Positions 7,730 through 15,773 of a DNA stretch of 33,782 bases are shown here, in pieces. A model generated the notes under the pieces. The model did no database searches. It was not told the DNA's origin and was given only the letters and a program-made list of their open reading frames with translations. The stretch's first letter is position 1. Each line of letters opens with the position of its first letter. Both the position numbers and the translations under genes were made by a program. This DNA is from a virus, in IMG/VR virus record IMGVR_UViG_3300004805_000021, positions 1-33,782 of that record. One strand, 5' to 3'.

Positions 7730-8286
7730 TATAAATGGTCGATAAGTTCCAAAAATAAACCTATGTTGTCTGGAATTGGTGTAAGATGCTCAAATCCAAA
7801 AAATCCTTTCTTAATACCCTTTAAATTATCAAGACAGACAAGTTTTGAAAGACTATAATTATTTACAGTCTTAGCATCAGCAACACCACAAATAAAAAAA
7901 TCTTTTTTTGATAGTTTGCAAACAAATATCGTTGTTCTGTATGTTTTAGGATAAACCAATGGAAAACATCCATATGTGAATGCAATAACGTCAATATTTC
8001 TATTAATTAAAGTATTAATCTCTGATATTCCATATGTGTCTTCGATAGCACTATAGTCAACAAAATTCAGATCTAAATATTGTTCGAGAATAACATCACC
8101 AACAACGGATAAATATATTTTTTCGTATCGCCTAATCTCATATTCATTCAATTTACGTTTTAATTTACGTTCATCTCTTTTTATAAGATTGTTTACTGCA
8201 CTACCTAGTTTAACACTATGTTCATCATCCAGAGTTATCCCAACATACTTTTCATAGTATTTATCAAAATAATCCTCAAATTGCAT
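7729..8286 (-). CDS. Unknown protein, possible nuclease fold
   Basis: About 185 residues from ATG 8286. An alternative ATG at 8298 would lie only four bases from the -7 box, so 8286 is preferred. A charged N-terminal half (LIKRDERKLKRKLNEYE) is followed by IDVIAFTYG...YRTTIFVCKLSKKDFFICGVADAKT and a GFFGFEHL tail. The D...K/E pattern in the second half could be a degenerate PD-(D/E)XK fold, but this is weak. It is divergent from the helicase gene and shares overlapping -33 boxes with it. Confidence 0.6.
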   Translation of the reverse strand: MQFEDYFDKYYEKYVGITLDDEHSVKLGSAVNNLIKRDERKLKRKLNEYEIRRYEKIYLSVVGDVILEQYLDLNFVDYSAIEDTYGISEINTLINRNIDVIAFTYGCFPLVYPKTYRTTIFVCKLSKKDFFICGVADAKTVNNYSLSKLVCLDNLKGIKKGFFGFEHLTPIPDNIGLFLELIDHL

Positions 8287-8302
8287 TGTTTTTAACATGT
8301 TA

Positions 8303-8333
8303 CAAATTTAATAAATTATTTGCTTAGTAACAA
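8303..8333 (-). promoter_or_regulatory. Divergent early-type promoter, leftward
   Basis: Minus-strand TTGTTACTAAGC, 11 bases, TAAATTTG. Its -33 box overlaps that of the rightward promoter inside the 14-bp near-palindrome 8320-8333. Confidence 0.6.
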
Positions 8334-8350
8334 ATTTTTTCTTACATTTG
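8320..8350 (+). promoter_or_regulatory. Divergent early-type promoter, rightward
   Basis: TTGCTTAGTAAC, 11 bases, TACATTTG, ending 24 bases before ATG 8375. It rules out the upstream TTG at 8348 as a start. Confidence 0.65.
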
Positions 8351-8374
8351 TACAAAAATAAAATACCACTTAAA

Positions 8375-9757
8375 ATGAAACCAACAGAAGAACAACTAAA
8401 ATTTATCAACTACGAAGGTACAAACTCATTAATTCTATCATCAACTGCAGGTTCAGGAAAAAGCGCATCATGCGTTGAACGCCTCAACAAAATGCTTCTA
8501 GATGGTCTTGATCCTTCCAGAGTTATCTTTTTTAGTTATACAAACGATGCTGTCAACGAATTAAAATCCAGAATCAAACATGATGTAAAAATATGTACAA
8601 TACATAGTTTTACCAGTAGTGTGCTTGGTAAACTGGGTTTATACAAACCAATTATTACGTTCTTTGATTTTACTAAATGGTATAGAGAAAAGAAGAAACC
8701 ACAATTAAGAGATTCCCTATCCGTTAAAGAGCAATATGCAAAAAATCTTGATGTATTCTATGAAGATAGTGTGTTGATCTCTACATTATTCTCATCATTT
8801 AAACTTCAGATTTATGATGGTATTCGTATGCCAAGACCACAATATTATAACCTTTATGAAGAATTCATAAATGAAACAAAAACTCGTGATTTTGCTGATA
8901 TGTTAATTGATGTTGAGAGACTTTCAAGAGATCCTGGATACAAAGCATTTTTTAATAGAATGTATGATTATGTTTTTGTTGATGAATATCAGGACACATC
9001 AACACTACAGATGAAAATCTTACTTTCGATGAATGCAAAGCAATATCATCTAGTGGGTGATATTTTTCAGAGCATTTTCGGCTTCAGTGGAGCCAATTGT
9101 TTAGAAATTGAAAGATTATTAAAAGAAAAATATACTGTCGAAACATTCACCCTCACCAAAAATTTTAGATCCTATGTTGATATTGTCGATAATGGAAATA
9201 AATATAGTGATCTTAAAGCAATTCCACATCATAAACAAAAAGGAAAAGTCCACCAAAAATTAATTGATGAAGATACTCTTTACAATATGATGGAAGATGG
9301 TGAACCACTTACTGTTTTATGCCGAACAAATTATACAGTGAAAGAACTTGAAAAGTATGGTTTGAAACATAAGATTAAAATGCGTTATTTTAACTTTATA
9401 ACACCCCAGGACATCGAAAAAGTTCAAAGTGGTGAGATTAATCCTTCATTAAAAAAACGTCTTGAAGCTGTGGCTCCGTATCATTTAAACACCATTGGGT
9501 TATTAAAATTTATTGAGGATAATAAAACTTCAAATACTTTTGCAACAACAATACATAAAAGTAAAGGCCGTGAGTTTCCAAGATGTGTCGTAATCAATTC
9601 TGTCGATCCAGAATTATTGGTCGCTGAAGATATGGATTCAAAATATAGTTATATAAATGATAATGGTAATATTGACATTGAAGCTAGGAATGTGCATTAC
9701 GTCGCAGTAACCAGACCAATTAAAGAATTATATTTTTTGGTGATAGACGAAGACTAA
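8375..9757 (+). CDS. SF1 (UvrD/Rep-type) DNA helicase
   Basis: 460 residues with all main motifs: Walker A AGSGKS (25-30), motif Ia FFSYTNDAVNELKSR, IHSFT, motif II VFVDEYQDT, motif III HLVGDIFQSIFGFSGA, motif IV-like LTKNFRS, motif V TIHKSKGREF and motif VI YVAVTRP. It should be an ATP-driven 3'-5' DNA translocase for phage replication, recombination or repair, comparable in role to T4 Dda. It is shorter than bacterial UvrD because the 1B and 2B insertions are small. Start chosen at 8375 because the promoter ends at 8350. Its stop overlaps the convergent small gene at 9754. Confidence 0.9.
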   Translation: MKPTEEQLKFINYEGTNSLILSSTAGSGKSASCVERLNKMLLDGLDPSRVIFFSYTNDAVNELKSRIKHDVKICTIHSFTSSVLGKLGLYKPIITFFDFTKWYREKKKPQLRDSLSVKEQYAKNLDVFYEDSVLISTLFSSFKLQIYDGIRMPRPQYYNLYEEFINETKTRDFADMLIDVERLSRDPGYKAFFNRMYDYVFVDEYQDTSTLQMKILLSMNAKQYHLVGDIFQSIFGFSGANCLEIERLLKEKYTVETFTLTKNFRSYVDIVDNGNKYSDLKAIPHHKQKGKVHQKLIDEDTLYNMMEDGEPLTVLCRTNYTVKELEKYGLKHKIKMRYFNFITPQDIEKVQSGEINPSLKKRLEAVAPYHLNTIGLLKFIEDNKTSNTFATTIHKSKGREFPRCVVINSVDPELLVAEDMDSKYSYINDNGNIDIEARNVHYVAVTRPIKELYFLVIDED

Positions 9758-9900
9758 TTTCCTTGTGAATTATAAGGTTTTTTGTAGTTACTGCTATTCT
9801 TATTAGTACTGGTTTTGTTCTTCGATACAACACCTTTTCTTTTCTTTTTTGATTTTTTCTGAAAAGTTCTCTCTACCGAACCCGTCTTTTTTGTTGCCAT
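9754..9900 (-). CDS. Small, very basic protein (48 aa)
   Basis: ATG 9900 to TAG 9754. The sequence begins MATKKTGSVERTFQKKSKK and stays Lys/Arg/Ser/Asn-rich, with no hydrophobic segment. It may bind DNA or RNA, or be packaged. A late-type box ACTATTTATT at 9912-9921 lies 11 bases upstream, which supports a real gene. Its stop overlaps the end of the convergent helicase gene. Confidence 0.65.
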   Translation of the reverse strand: MATKKTGSVERTFQKKSKKKRKGVVSKNKTSTNKNSSNYKKPYNSQGN

Positions 9901-9911
9901 AATATTTTTTC

Positions 9912-9921
9912 AATAAATAGT
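9912..9921 (-). promoter_or_regulatory. Putative late promoter box ACTATTTATT
   Basis: Precedes the 48-residue basic protein by 11 bases. Confidence 0.45.
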
Positions 9922-9987
9922 TGTTTCATACATAAAAATTTATTATTATTGTAGCCGATAAAATATTGATTTTATCAAAAAATAAAC

Positions 9988-9996
9988 ATATTTATT
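9988..9996 (+). promoter_or_regulatory. Putative late promoter box ATATTTATT
   Basis: Lies 12 bases before ATG 10009, in the gap between the divergent genes at 9900 and 10009. Confidence 0.4.
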
Positions 9997-10008
9997 TTAT
10001 AAAAAGAA

Positions 10009-10242
10009 ATGAGCATTAGAACCATAGAATATTTAAATGATTTCAGAGAAGATCTCAGAAATTTAATTGATGATTATCTTGAAGTACTTTATGAATCAAC
10101 CAACAATGTTGATCTCCATGATGCAATACAAATCAATGTAATCGATAAAGCAACGGAAACGCTTGAAAATGCCGATACTCTTATTGAGGAAATCGAAAAC
10201 GGCAACTATAAAGAAGATAAAGAAGAAATTGAAGAATGGTAA
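10009..10242 (+). CDS. Small acidic helical protein
   Basis: 77 residues, rich in Asp/Glu/Leu/Ile and predicted helical throughout, with an acidic tail (EDKEEIEEW). No family recognised. It is preceded by a late-type box and followed after about 50 bases by the next late gene. Confidence 0.6.
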   Translation: MSIRTIEYLNDFREDLRNLIDDYLEVLYESTNNVDLHDAIQINVIDKATETLENADTLIEEIENGNYKEDKEEIEEW

Positions 10243-10267
10243 TTTAAAATCATTTGCGGTTTTTAAA

Positions 10268-10277
10268 ACTATTTATA
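10268..10277 (+). promoter_or_regulatory. Putative late promoter box ACTATTTATA
   Basis: Lies 15 bases before ATG 10293. The open frame begins further upstream at 10254, but this box places the start at 10293. Confidence 0.5.
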
Positions 10278-10292
10278 ACTATAAACCGCACT

Positions 10293-11114
10293 ATGGATTT
10301 AAATGAAGAGTTGTCTTATATAAAAAGACTTTCAGAAAATTTACAGAAAATCTACGAAGAAGATGCTGACGCGTCAGTGAGTGATTCTAATCCAACTGGT
10401 GCACCACCACCTCCACGAAAATCAGCACCAGTACGAGGAAAAGCCAACCCCATCGCAAGTCACGGTGTTTATGACTTTGGTATGCAAGACGGTCCAGCAA
10501 GAGGAATAATCTGGGAAGACGAAAAGTCACCAGATGAAGAAATGGATGAGGAAATGGAACAAGAACTCGATGATATTATCAAGGAAAGTAAAACCGAAAG
10601 TGAAGTTAAAAGAATTAAAGAAATAATGCATATCAAAGAGAATCCAGATACTTTAAGAATTGATAATAAAAAAATATGGTATAACGATCCAAATGAAAAT
10701 GCATTTGGTTTTGGTTATTATAAAAACAAAATGGTTTTCACTGATCTTGGTAAAAATCATACAGAATTTTCCGATGAAGATTTAATATCATCCAGAGATG
10801 ATTTAAAAACACCAGGAAGAATTTTCCCAAACCAAAAAGTCATTTCATTTTGGAATTTAAAAGGTAAAACATTACCAGCTGTTATTCATGATATTAATAA
10901 CACTTTAAAAGAAGAAAATAAAGGATATATTATTGATAATAGTTGGCGCATTAGTGTATGTAGTTTAGCACAAGTAAAATCTAAAGAGCCTTTAGATTCC
11001 GAAAGAGCTTTACCTCTCGATGATGTTATTAAGGCTGTTGGTTCTAAAGACTCTACAGATACTTATTTAATATCCTGGGATACAGTATATGATATTATTT
11101 ATTATGGAACATGA
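10293..11114 (+). CDS. Probable virion protein with tag-like modules
   Basis: 273 residues from ATG 10293 (MDLNEELSYIKRLSENLQKIYEED). A Pro-rich linker (PTGAPPPPRK) and an acidic stretch lead to SEVKRIKEIMHIKENPD, the RIKxMxIxE module seen also in the genes at 1206 and 11886. The C-terminal domain begins IDNKKIWYNDPNENAFGFGYYKNKMVFTDLG..H and ends near YDIIYYGT; no family known. Its TGA overlaps the next start (ATGATG at 11111), implying coupling. Confidence 0.65.
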   Translation: MDLNEELSYIKRLSENLQKIYEEDADASVSDSNPTGAPPPPRKSAPVRGKANPIASHGVYDFGMQDGPARGIIWEDEKSPDEEMDEEMEQELDDIIKESKTESEVKRIKEIMHIKENPDTLRIDNKKIWYNDPNENAFGFGYYKNKMVFTDLGKNHTEFSDEDLISSRDDLKTPGRIFPNQKVISFWNLKGKTLPAVIHDINNTLKEENKGYIIDNSWRISVCSLAQVKSKEPLDSERALPLDDVIKAVGSKDSTDTYLISWDTVYDIIYYGT

Positions 11115-11452
11115 TGAAATATTTTGCCGACATATTAGCAAAATTCACAAGAGGTCAAAGAATATTTGTATTATTTTTATTATTAATCTTTACCTCTGGC
11201 ACCTACCTTACCGCAGGTTATTTTAAAACTGATGATTGTTCATCTTTGAGAAAAGAATATATGAGCCTACAAGCTGATTATATTACACTCGGAAAAATTA
11301 TCGATAATGAAATAAGAAAAGAAACAACAAACTCACCAAATAAATCAGTACAAGATACTGTCCAATTAAATAAAATAGAATCAAACAATAAAACAATGTT
11401 GAAAAAAATATCTTTAATTATTAAAAAACATTCTAATATGAAAAACGATTAA
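11111..11452 (+). CDS. Single-pass membrane protein with coiled-coil tail
   Basis: 113 residues. A short basic N-terminus (KFTRGQR) precedes one strong membrane segment, IFVLFLLLIFTSGTYLTAGYF (about 18-38); the rest is polar and helical and likely periplasmic (N-in by the positive-inside rule). Topology and size fit an i-spanin or a lysis/adsorption accessory protein, but no partner o-spanin is visible. Translationally coupled to the gene before; it overlaps the convergent gene end by four bases. Confidence 0.6.
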   Translation: MMKYFADILAKFTRGQRIFVLFLLLIFTSGTYLTAGYFKTDDCSSLRKEYMSLQADYITLGKIIDNEIRKETTNSPNKSVQDTVQLNKIESNNKTMLKKISLIIKKHSNMKND

Positions 11453-11730
11453 GCGTCTATCATATTCACAGTACCACGATAAATAGTGCCCATACCATTA
11501 GCCACCTCAACGAAAGCTGTACCATCCTCTTCAACATCAAAAACCCGCAAATGAAAAGTTGTTTCATCTTCGTCTTCTTCATATTCCTTTAGATCACCCA
11601 TTCTGGCGCCATTATTATCAGCTGGTCCTGAATTATCAAATATTTCCTCCTGGTGAGGAACTTCAAAATCTTCATTCAGATTAAGCAATCTGCGTATCGA
11701 ATTTATATTTTCATTTAATTTATTCGTCAT
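11449..11730 (-). CDS. Small acidic protein with tag-like N-terminus
   Basis: 93 residues. NINSIRRLLNLNEDFE (8-23) matches the (I/L)xE-ending module of other putative virion proteins. The C-terminal FHLRVFDVEEDGTAFVEVANGMGTIYRGTVNMI looks like a small beta domain. Its ATG lies within the stop region of the upstream 51-residue gene, so it is the last gene of the leftward unit from 13163. Confidence 0.65.
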   Translation of the reverse strand: MTNKLNENINSIRRLLNLNEDFEVPHQEEIFDNSGPADNNGARMGDLKEYEEDEDETTFHLRVFDVEEDGTAFVEVANGMGTIYRGTVNMIDA

Positions 11731-11875
11731 CTGTCTCTTTATCTAATCTTTCTATTTCTTTAATTATAATATCTTTACACTTACCACCTAAACTTCTATC
11801 ATTTAAATAAGCATAACTTAATGCTTTTGAAATACAACGCATCTTTGATTTCTCTTCTTCGCTGTATTTATCCAC
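11720..11875 (-). CDS. Small protein (51 aa), GTG start
   Basis: GTG 11875 to TAA 11720: DKYSEEEKSKMRCISKALSYA... ending LDKETDDE. Mixed charged and helical, with a KSKM..ISKALSYAYLNDRSLGGKCKDIIIKEI core. It lies 10 bases after the large gene's stop and overlaps the next ATG by 11 bases, typical of a coupled operon. An alternative ATG 33 bases inside would give 40 residues. Confidence 0.6.
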   Translation of the reverse strand: MDKYSEEEKSKMRCISKALSYAYLNDRSLGGKCKDIIIKEIERLDKETDDE

Positions 11876-11885
11876 CGCATATAAT

Positions 11886-13139
11886 TTATTTAAGTTTTGA
11901 TTTTACTAACTCAACTAACCTATGTTTTACAATTATACTCATCTGTTGCTCAGTTACAAGAATTTTCTTCTTTCCAGATAACCCCAAATGTCTCTTTATC
12001 TTTTCCATCTGAGCTTCTGTAACAAGAATCTTCTTTGTTTTCTTCACCTCATCAACGCCAATTGGTCTAAGGACTTTATCTGGATTTGTTCCATTAGGAT
12101 CATCCCGATCTTCCCAAGGTTCTCGTTCTAAATTACCAAACTCATTTAATTTCTTTGTAATCTCATAAAAGATTTTTTCTTCTTCGTCTGGCGCATACCC
12201 ATAAAGATGATACCCTCTTTGTTCATATTCACCTGAATGTTGATCCATCTCTGGATTATCACTATACCAAATACCACTATGGAAAGCAGAACTACTTGGT
12301 TCTGAGGCGCCTTTATCTGCGAGAAATTGTACAGTTTTTTCAATAACAGTTATTCCTTCATCTGAATCATAATCATCTGGTTCCATTGATACGCCTTGCT
12401 CGTCTACCCAACCAGAATCTGAAAAATCACCGTTTTCAGCTGAATCTTCATTCCATGTTTGATATGTAATCTTAACAATATGCCCAAGACTTTCTTCGGT
12501 TGGTTCAGGAAAATTATTATCACTGGCTTCCATTCCCATGACTTCCCTTATTCTTTTAAGATCTTCATAAACATTACCCTTGGCTCCAGCTCTGGTTTCC
12601 ATCCAACTACCTTCACCCATAGCACCTTGATCGAAACCGCTACCAACTTCCATTCCATACATCTCATCAACAGCTGGTTCTGTCACCATTTTATCGGTTT
12701 CATACTCAGCATCAAGCCTTTGTTGTTCCATAGCTTTGATCATTCCATGACTTAAAGAATTATATATTTCTTCACCGTATTTTTCTTTGATTTCATTTTC
12801 ATCCCTGAAATCGAATACCCTATCCTTCAACTTGAAAGCCATAACCCTTTCCATTTTAATATTTCTCCAACTTTTACTTGCAGCCAAAGCTTTATCCATT
12901 CCACCTTTAATGAATTGTATGAATGTGTTGGTATCAACAACAGTCAATAGATTGTTATTGTTTGCCATGTTTATTTGGGCGTCTGATTTATCAGCACTAC
13001 TTCCAATATAGGAATTTAATTTTTTTCTGAAAGCCATGTGCCTTACAGCACCATCCGCTTTAACAAAAGCAACGCCAATAGTGACATTATTATTGAAAGC
13101 CGACATAACTTCTTGTGGGATATTTTCTCGTGTTAACAT
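11886..13139 (-). CDS. Probable virion protein with three tag-like modules
   Basis: 417 residues from ATG 13139. The frame is open to 13178, but the late box at 13154-13163 argues against the earlier start. N-terminal domain MLTRENIPQEVMSAFNNN...SYIGSSADKSDA; a middle module YEDLKRIREVMGMEASDN of the RIKxMxGIxE type; then a domain with WNEDSAENGDFSDSGWVDE; and two C-terminal modules ILVTEAQMEKIKRHL and ILVTEQQMSIIVKHRL. A protein with copies of both tag types is a good candidate for a scaffold or internal virion protein. No known family is recognised. Confidence 0.7.
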   Translation of the reverse strand: MLTRENIPQEVMSAFNNNVTIGVAFVKADGAVRHMAFRKKLNSYIGSSADKSDAQINMANNNNLLTVVDTNTFIQFIKGGMDKALAASKSWRNIKMERVMAFKLKDRVFDFRDENEIKEKYGEEIYNSLSHGMIKAMEQQRLDAEYETDKMVTEPAVDEMYGMEVGSGFDQGAMGEGSWMETRAGAKGNVYEDLKRIREVMGMEASDNNFPEPTEESLGHIVKITYQTWNEDSAENGDFSDSGWVDEQGVSMEPDDYDSDEGITVIEKTVQFLADKGASEPSSSAFHSGIWYSDNPEMDQHSGEYEQRGYHLYGYAPDEEEKIFYEITKKLNEFGNLEREPWEDRDDPNGTNPDKVLRPIGVDEVKKTKKILVTEAQMEKIKRHLGLSGKKKILVTEQQMSIIVKHRLVELVKSKLK

Positions 13140-13153
13140 TTGTATTTTTTTCT

Positions 13154-13163
13154 TATAAATAGT
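13154..13163 (-). promoter_or_regulatory. Putative late promoter box ACTATTTATA
   Basis: Lies 14 bases before ATG 13139 and probably drives the three-gene unit 13139-11449. Confidence 0.5.
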
Positions 13164-13222
13164 TTTAAATACACCCAAATTTTTATCATTATGGTTAATA
13201 CTTATATTAAACCAATTAAGCT

Positions 13223-14035
13223 ATGGTACGATCATTTAAAGATTCATTATCCGTATTGAAATTCAAACTATTATCAAGAATTAGATATTTCTTAAATATT
13301 AAATCAAAAACTATATACCCACCTAACGATTACAAACTTGTATTCGAAGATAATTTTAACAACCTAAATAAAACAAATTGGGGAATCGGATCTCCTTGGG
13401 GCTGTGGTGTGTATAATAATTTCTCCTATTGGGGTGATACCGAAGATTTCATAAGAATAACATATAATACATTAATTCTTGAATCACATAATAAACCCAA
13501 AGAATTTGATGGCGTTATACATAATATAGGTATGGGTGCAATATTCACCCACCAAAACTGGCATTACGGTTGGTTTGAAATTGAAGCAACGTTACCAAAA
13601 GAAAAAAATATTTGGCCAGCCATTTGGCTCACAGGTGTAAATACCTGGCCACCTGAAATTGATCTTGTTGAAGGATATTCAGATGCTGGTGAATGTATGT
13701 TAAGTGATAACCATAAACATGAAGACTGGAGATTACAACCAAATATACATTTTGGCGTTGTTGCTGATGGTACAAAAGATTTTTATCGCGCAGAAAATCA
13801 TCCAATAAAAAATGCAACCAACCAATATGTTAAATATATTTGCCATTGGACTAAAGATTTTATAGACATCTTTTATGATGGTCATAAAATTTTAAGAACA
13901 ACAAACCCAAAAATCCTTAAATGGTTTAATGGTGAAAAAGATTCTATGCTTATAATCCTAAATAATGCTGTATGTAACGAAAATGCAACCGATAGTACTT
14001 TTAGAATTAAATCTGTAAAAGTCTTTCAAAAATAA
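13223..14035 (+). CDS. Glycoside hydrolase family 16 enzyme
   Basis: 270 residues. After a basic N-terminal 30 residues, the GH16 jelly roll begins (YKLVFEDNFNN.NKTNW), continues with GMGAIFTHQNWHYGWFEIEATLP and IWPAIWLTG, and has the catalytic motif EIDLVE (Glu145, Asp147, Glu150; the ExDxxE form of laminarinase-like members). It should hydrolyse a beta-1,3/1,4-linked polysaccharide; the substrate cannot be told. In a phage it is most likely a depolymerase against host capsule or matrix, or helps release. No clear signal peptide and no tail-attachment domain are seen. Confidence 0.85.
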   Translation: MVRSFKDSLSVLKFKLLSRIRYFLNIKSKTIYPPNDYKLVFEDNFNNLNKTNWGIGSPWGCGVYNNFSYWGDTEDFIRITYNTLILESHNKPKEFDGVIHNIGMGAIFTHQNWHYGWFEIEATLPKEKNIWPAIWLTGVNTWPPEIDLVEGYSDAGECMLSDNHKHEDWRLQPNIHFGVVADGTKDFYRAENHPIKNATNQYVKYICHWTKDFIDIFYDGHKILRTTNPKILKWFNGEKDSMLIILNNAVCNENATDSTFRIKSVKVFQK

Positions 14036-14036
14036 T

Positions 14037-14067
14037 TTGCACAGTAAATTTATTTTACTTAACTTTG
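14037..14067 (+). promoter_or_regulatory. Array-type early promoter, rightward
   Basis: TTGCACAGTAAA, 11 bases, TAACTTTG. The -33 box is the exact consensus of the leftward array. ATG 14081 follows 13 bases after. Confidence 0.8.
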
Positions 14068-14080
14068 TAAAAAAATTAAT

Positions 14081-14374
14081 ATGGACGAATTTAACTGTAA
14101 CACCAATCGTACATCAAATGCATTCAACAGCTTGATAGCAATCGGTGCAAACAAAACAGCAATCCTTATCAACAGTGAACCAAATCTTATTACTGAAAAT
14201 ATTTTTGATGGTGATTATCTTGATGATAACCTAACAGACATAAGAAACATTCCAACTGAACCAGGACTATATAAATGTAAAATATTTGTTTATGGCTATA
14301 AATGCGTTAATGATTGTGGTACCGAATATTATATGGATGTCTGGATGGACTCAATCGAAAAAATTGACCAGTGA
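14081..14374 (+). CDS. Unknown small protein under an early promoter
   Basis: 97 residues, acidic, with five Cys and a beta-rich centre (GLYKCKIFVYGYKCVNDCGTEYYMDVWMDSI). No domain recognised. It is the only rightward gene with the exact early box, which suggests it belongs functionally with the leftward array. Confidence 0.7.
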   Translation: MDEFNCNTNRTSNAFNSLIAIGANKTAILINSEPNLITENIFDGDYLDDNLTDIRNIPTEPGLYKCKIFVYGYKCVNDCGTEYYMDVWMDSIEKIDQ

Positions 14375-14445
14375 AAATACTTATGTTTCGTATTCGTATT
14401 ATAAGGATTAAACTGACTAAGATAATATGAAACATAATTTGTATA

Positions 14446-15773
14446 GTGAACTACCCACCCACGCCAAAGGCGATGGGATGGGCTTCAAGGGTTAACGCTC
14501 CAACTAATGTTGGCAACTTACCTTGATTTTTCCTATCCGTTCCAGATAAGATATTTTTTAATGCAAATGATTTAATATTTATGGCAGCATTAACATCCCT
14601 CGAAACAACTTCACCACACTTTGGACAAGTCCATTCCCTATCTTTTAGAGTTAGGTCTTTGTTTATATGTCCGCAATTTGCGTGTAGTTTCGATGATGGT
14701 TCAAATCTGCCTATTTTTAGAATGTTCTTGCCATACCATTCTGCTTTGTATTCCAACATAGTTACAAAAGTTGACCACCCTGCATCACTTATTGATTGTG
14801 CAAGTTTGTGGTTCTTAACCATATTGGAAACTGCTAAATCTTCAATAGCTATGCTTTCGTGGTTCTTGATAAGTTCGCTTGAAGTTTTGTGTAAGAAGTC
14901 TTTACGTTGATTAGCTACTTTTTCGTGTAGAATAACCAACTTATGCCTCGTTCTCTTCCCTTTGTGCTTTGAATATTTGCGTTGTACATATTTTAATTTG
15001 CTTTGTGCCTTGCGAAGGAATTTAGGATTATCAAATTCTTTACCATCAGATGCAACAAGGTATGTTTTAATTCCTAAGTCTATTCCAACGGTTGTATTTT
15101 CTTTGATTTTTGCCTTTAGTTTAATTGCTTCACCAGTTTCACAAAGGATAGACACAAAGTATTTGCCTGTTGGAGTTCTGCTAATTGTAGCTTGTCTTAT
15201 ATCTCCTTTAGTTGGTCTGTGCAAAATAATATCAATCCCCTTTTTGAATTTTGGAATGATTAGTTTGCTGTTTTCTAACGTTACGCTTTGTGGGATATTA
15301 AAACTACCTCCGTTTGATTTCTTTTTGAAATTTGGGAAACTATTTTGTCCTTTAAAAAAAGCTGTGTATGCCTTATCTAAGTTGGTTATTGATTGTTGTA
15401 ATGATTGGCTGTTGATTTCTTTAAGCCATTCACATTCAGTTTTAAGGTCTTTTAATTGGCTATGTAGTGCAAAGCAACTTAAATTAACTTTATTGCCAGC
15501 CCAAGCCATCTGTTTGCATTCTAAGGCTAAATTAAATACAAAACGACTTGCTCCAATATGCTTATTCAGCAAAATGGATTGTTCCTTTGTAGGGTTAATT
15601 TTGTATTTAAAAGCCTTTAACATCAATTATAAATATGTACAAATATACAAATATTTAAAGAAACAACAAAATTTATTTAAAATAATTATTAACTTTGTAG
15701 TGCAATTAACGGAGCAGGTCGCTTACATCCCACCCACGCTAAAAAGCGATGAGTGGGCTTTCGCTCCCATTAA
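14446..15773 (-). mobile_element. IS605-type element with tnpB only
   Basis: Right end at 14446-14480 and left-end hairpin at about 15715-15773 flank one tnpB; no tnpA is present. The target on the element strand is TTTAC, and excision restores the host gene exactly. It must depend on a TnpA in trans, plausibly the one at 28653. Confidence 0.85.
14451..15623 (-). CDS. tnpB: TnpB RNA-guided nuclease (IS605 family)
   Basis: 390 residues from ATG 15623. N-terminal HTH region (LKAFKYKINPTKEQ), then RuvC-like residues Asp182 (VGIDLGIKT), Glu261 (IAIEDLAV) and Asp343 (SRDVNAA), all present. The zinc finger is changed: HANC (314-317) where other copies have CSNC, then CPKC (333-336); a His ligand could still bind zinc. 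The frame continues through the right end and stops at its TAG. TnpB cuts DNA next to a target motif using an RNA made from the right end. By position the guide would start TATACAAATTATG and the motif would be TTTAC. Confidence 0.85.
   Translation of the reverse strand: MLKAFKYKINPTKEQSILLNKHIGASRFVFNLALECKQMAWAGNKVNLSCFALHSQLKDLKTECEWLKEINSQSLQQSITNLDKAYTAFFKGQNSFPNFKKKSNGGSFNIPQSVTLENSKLIIPKFKKGIDIILHRPTKGDIRQATISRTPTGKYFVSILCETGEAIKLKAKIKENTTVGIDLGIKTYLVASDGKEFDNPKFLRKAQSKLKYVQRKYSKHKGKRTRHKLVILHEKVANQRKDFLHKTSSELIKNHESIAIEDLAVSNMVKNHKLAQSISDAGWSTFVTMLEYKAEWYGKNILKIGRFEPSSKLHANCGHINKDLTLKDREWTCPKCGEVVSRDVNAAINIKSFALKNILSGTDRKNQGKLPTLVGALTLEAHPIAFGVGG

Noticed and set aside
8348-8374. Earlier TTG start for the helicase
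   Set aside because: It lies inside the -7 box and gives no conserved residues; ATG 8375 is preferred.
12459-13011. Two rightward frames of 98 and 74 codons
   Set aside because: Both are antisense to the continuous 417-residue leftward gene.
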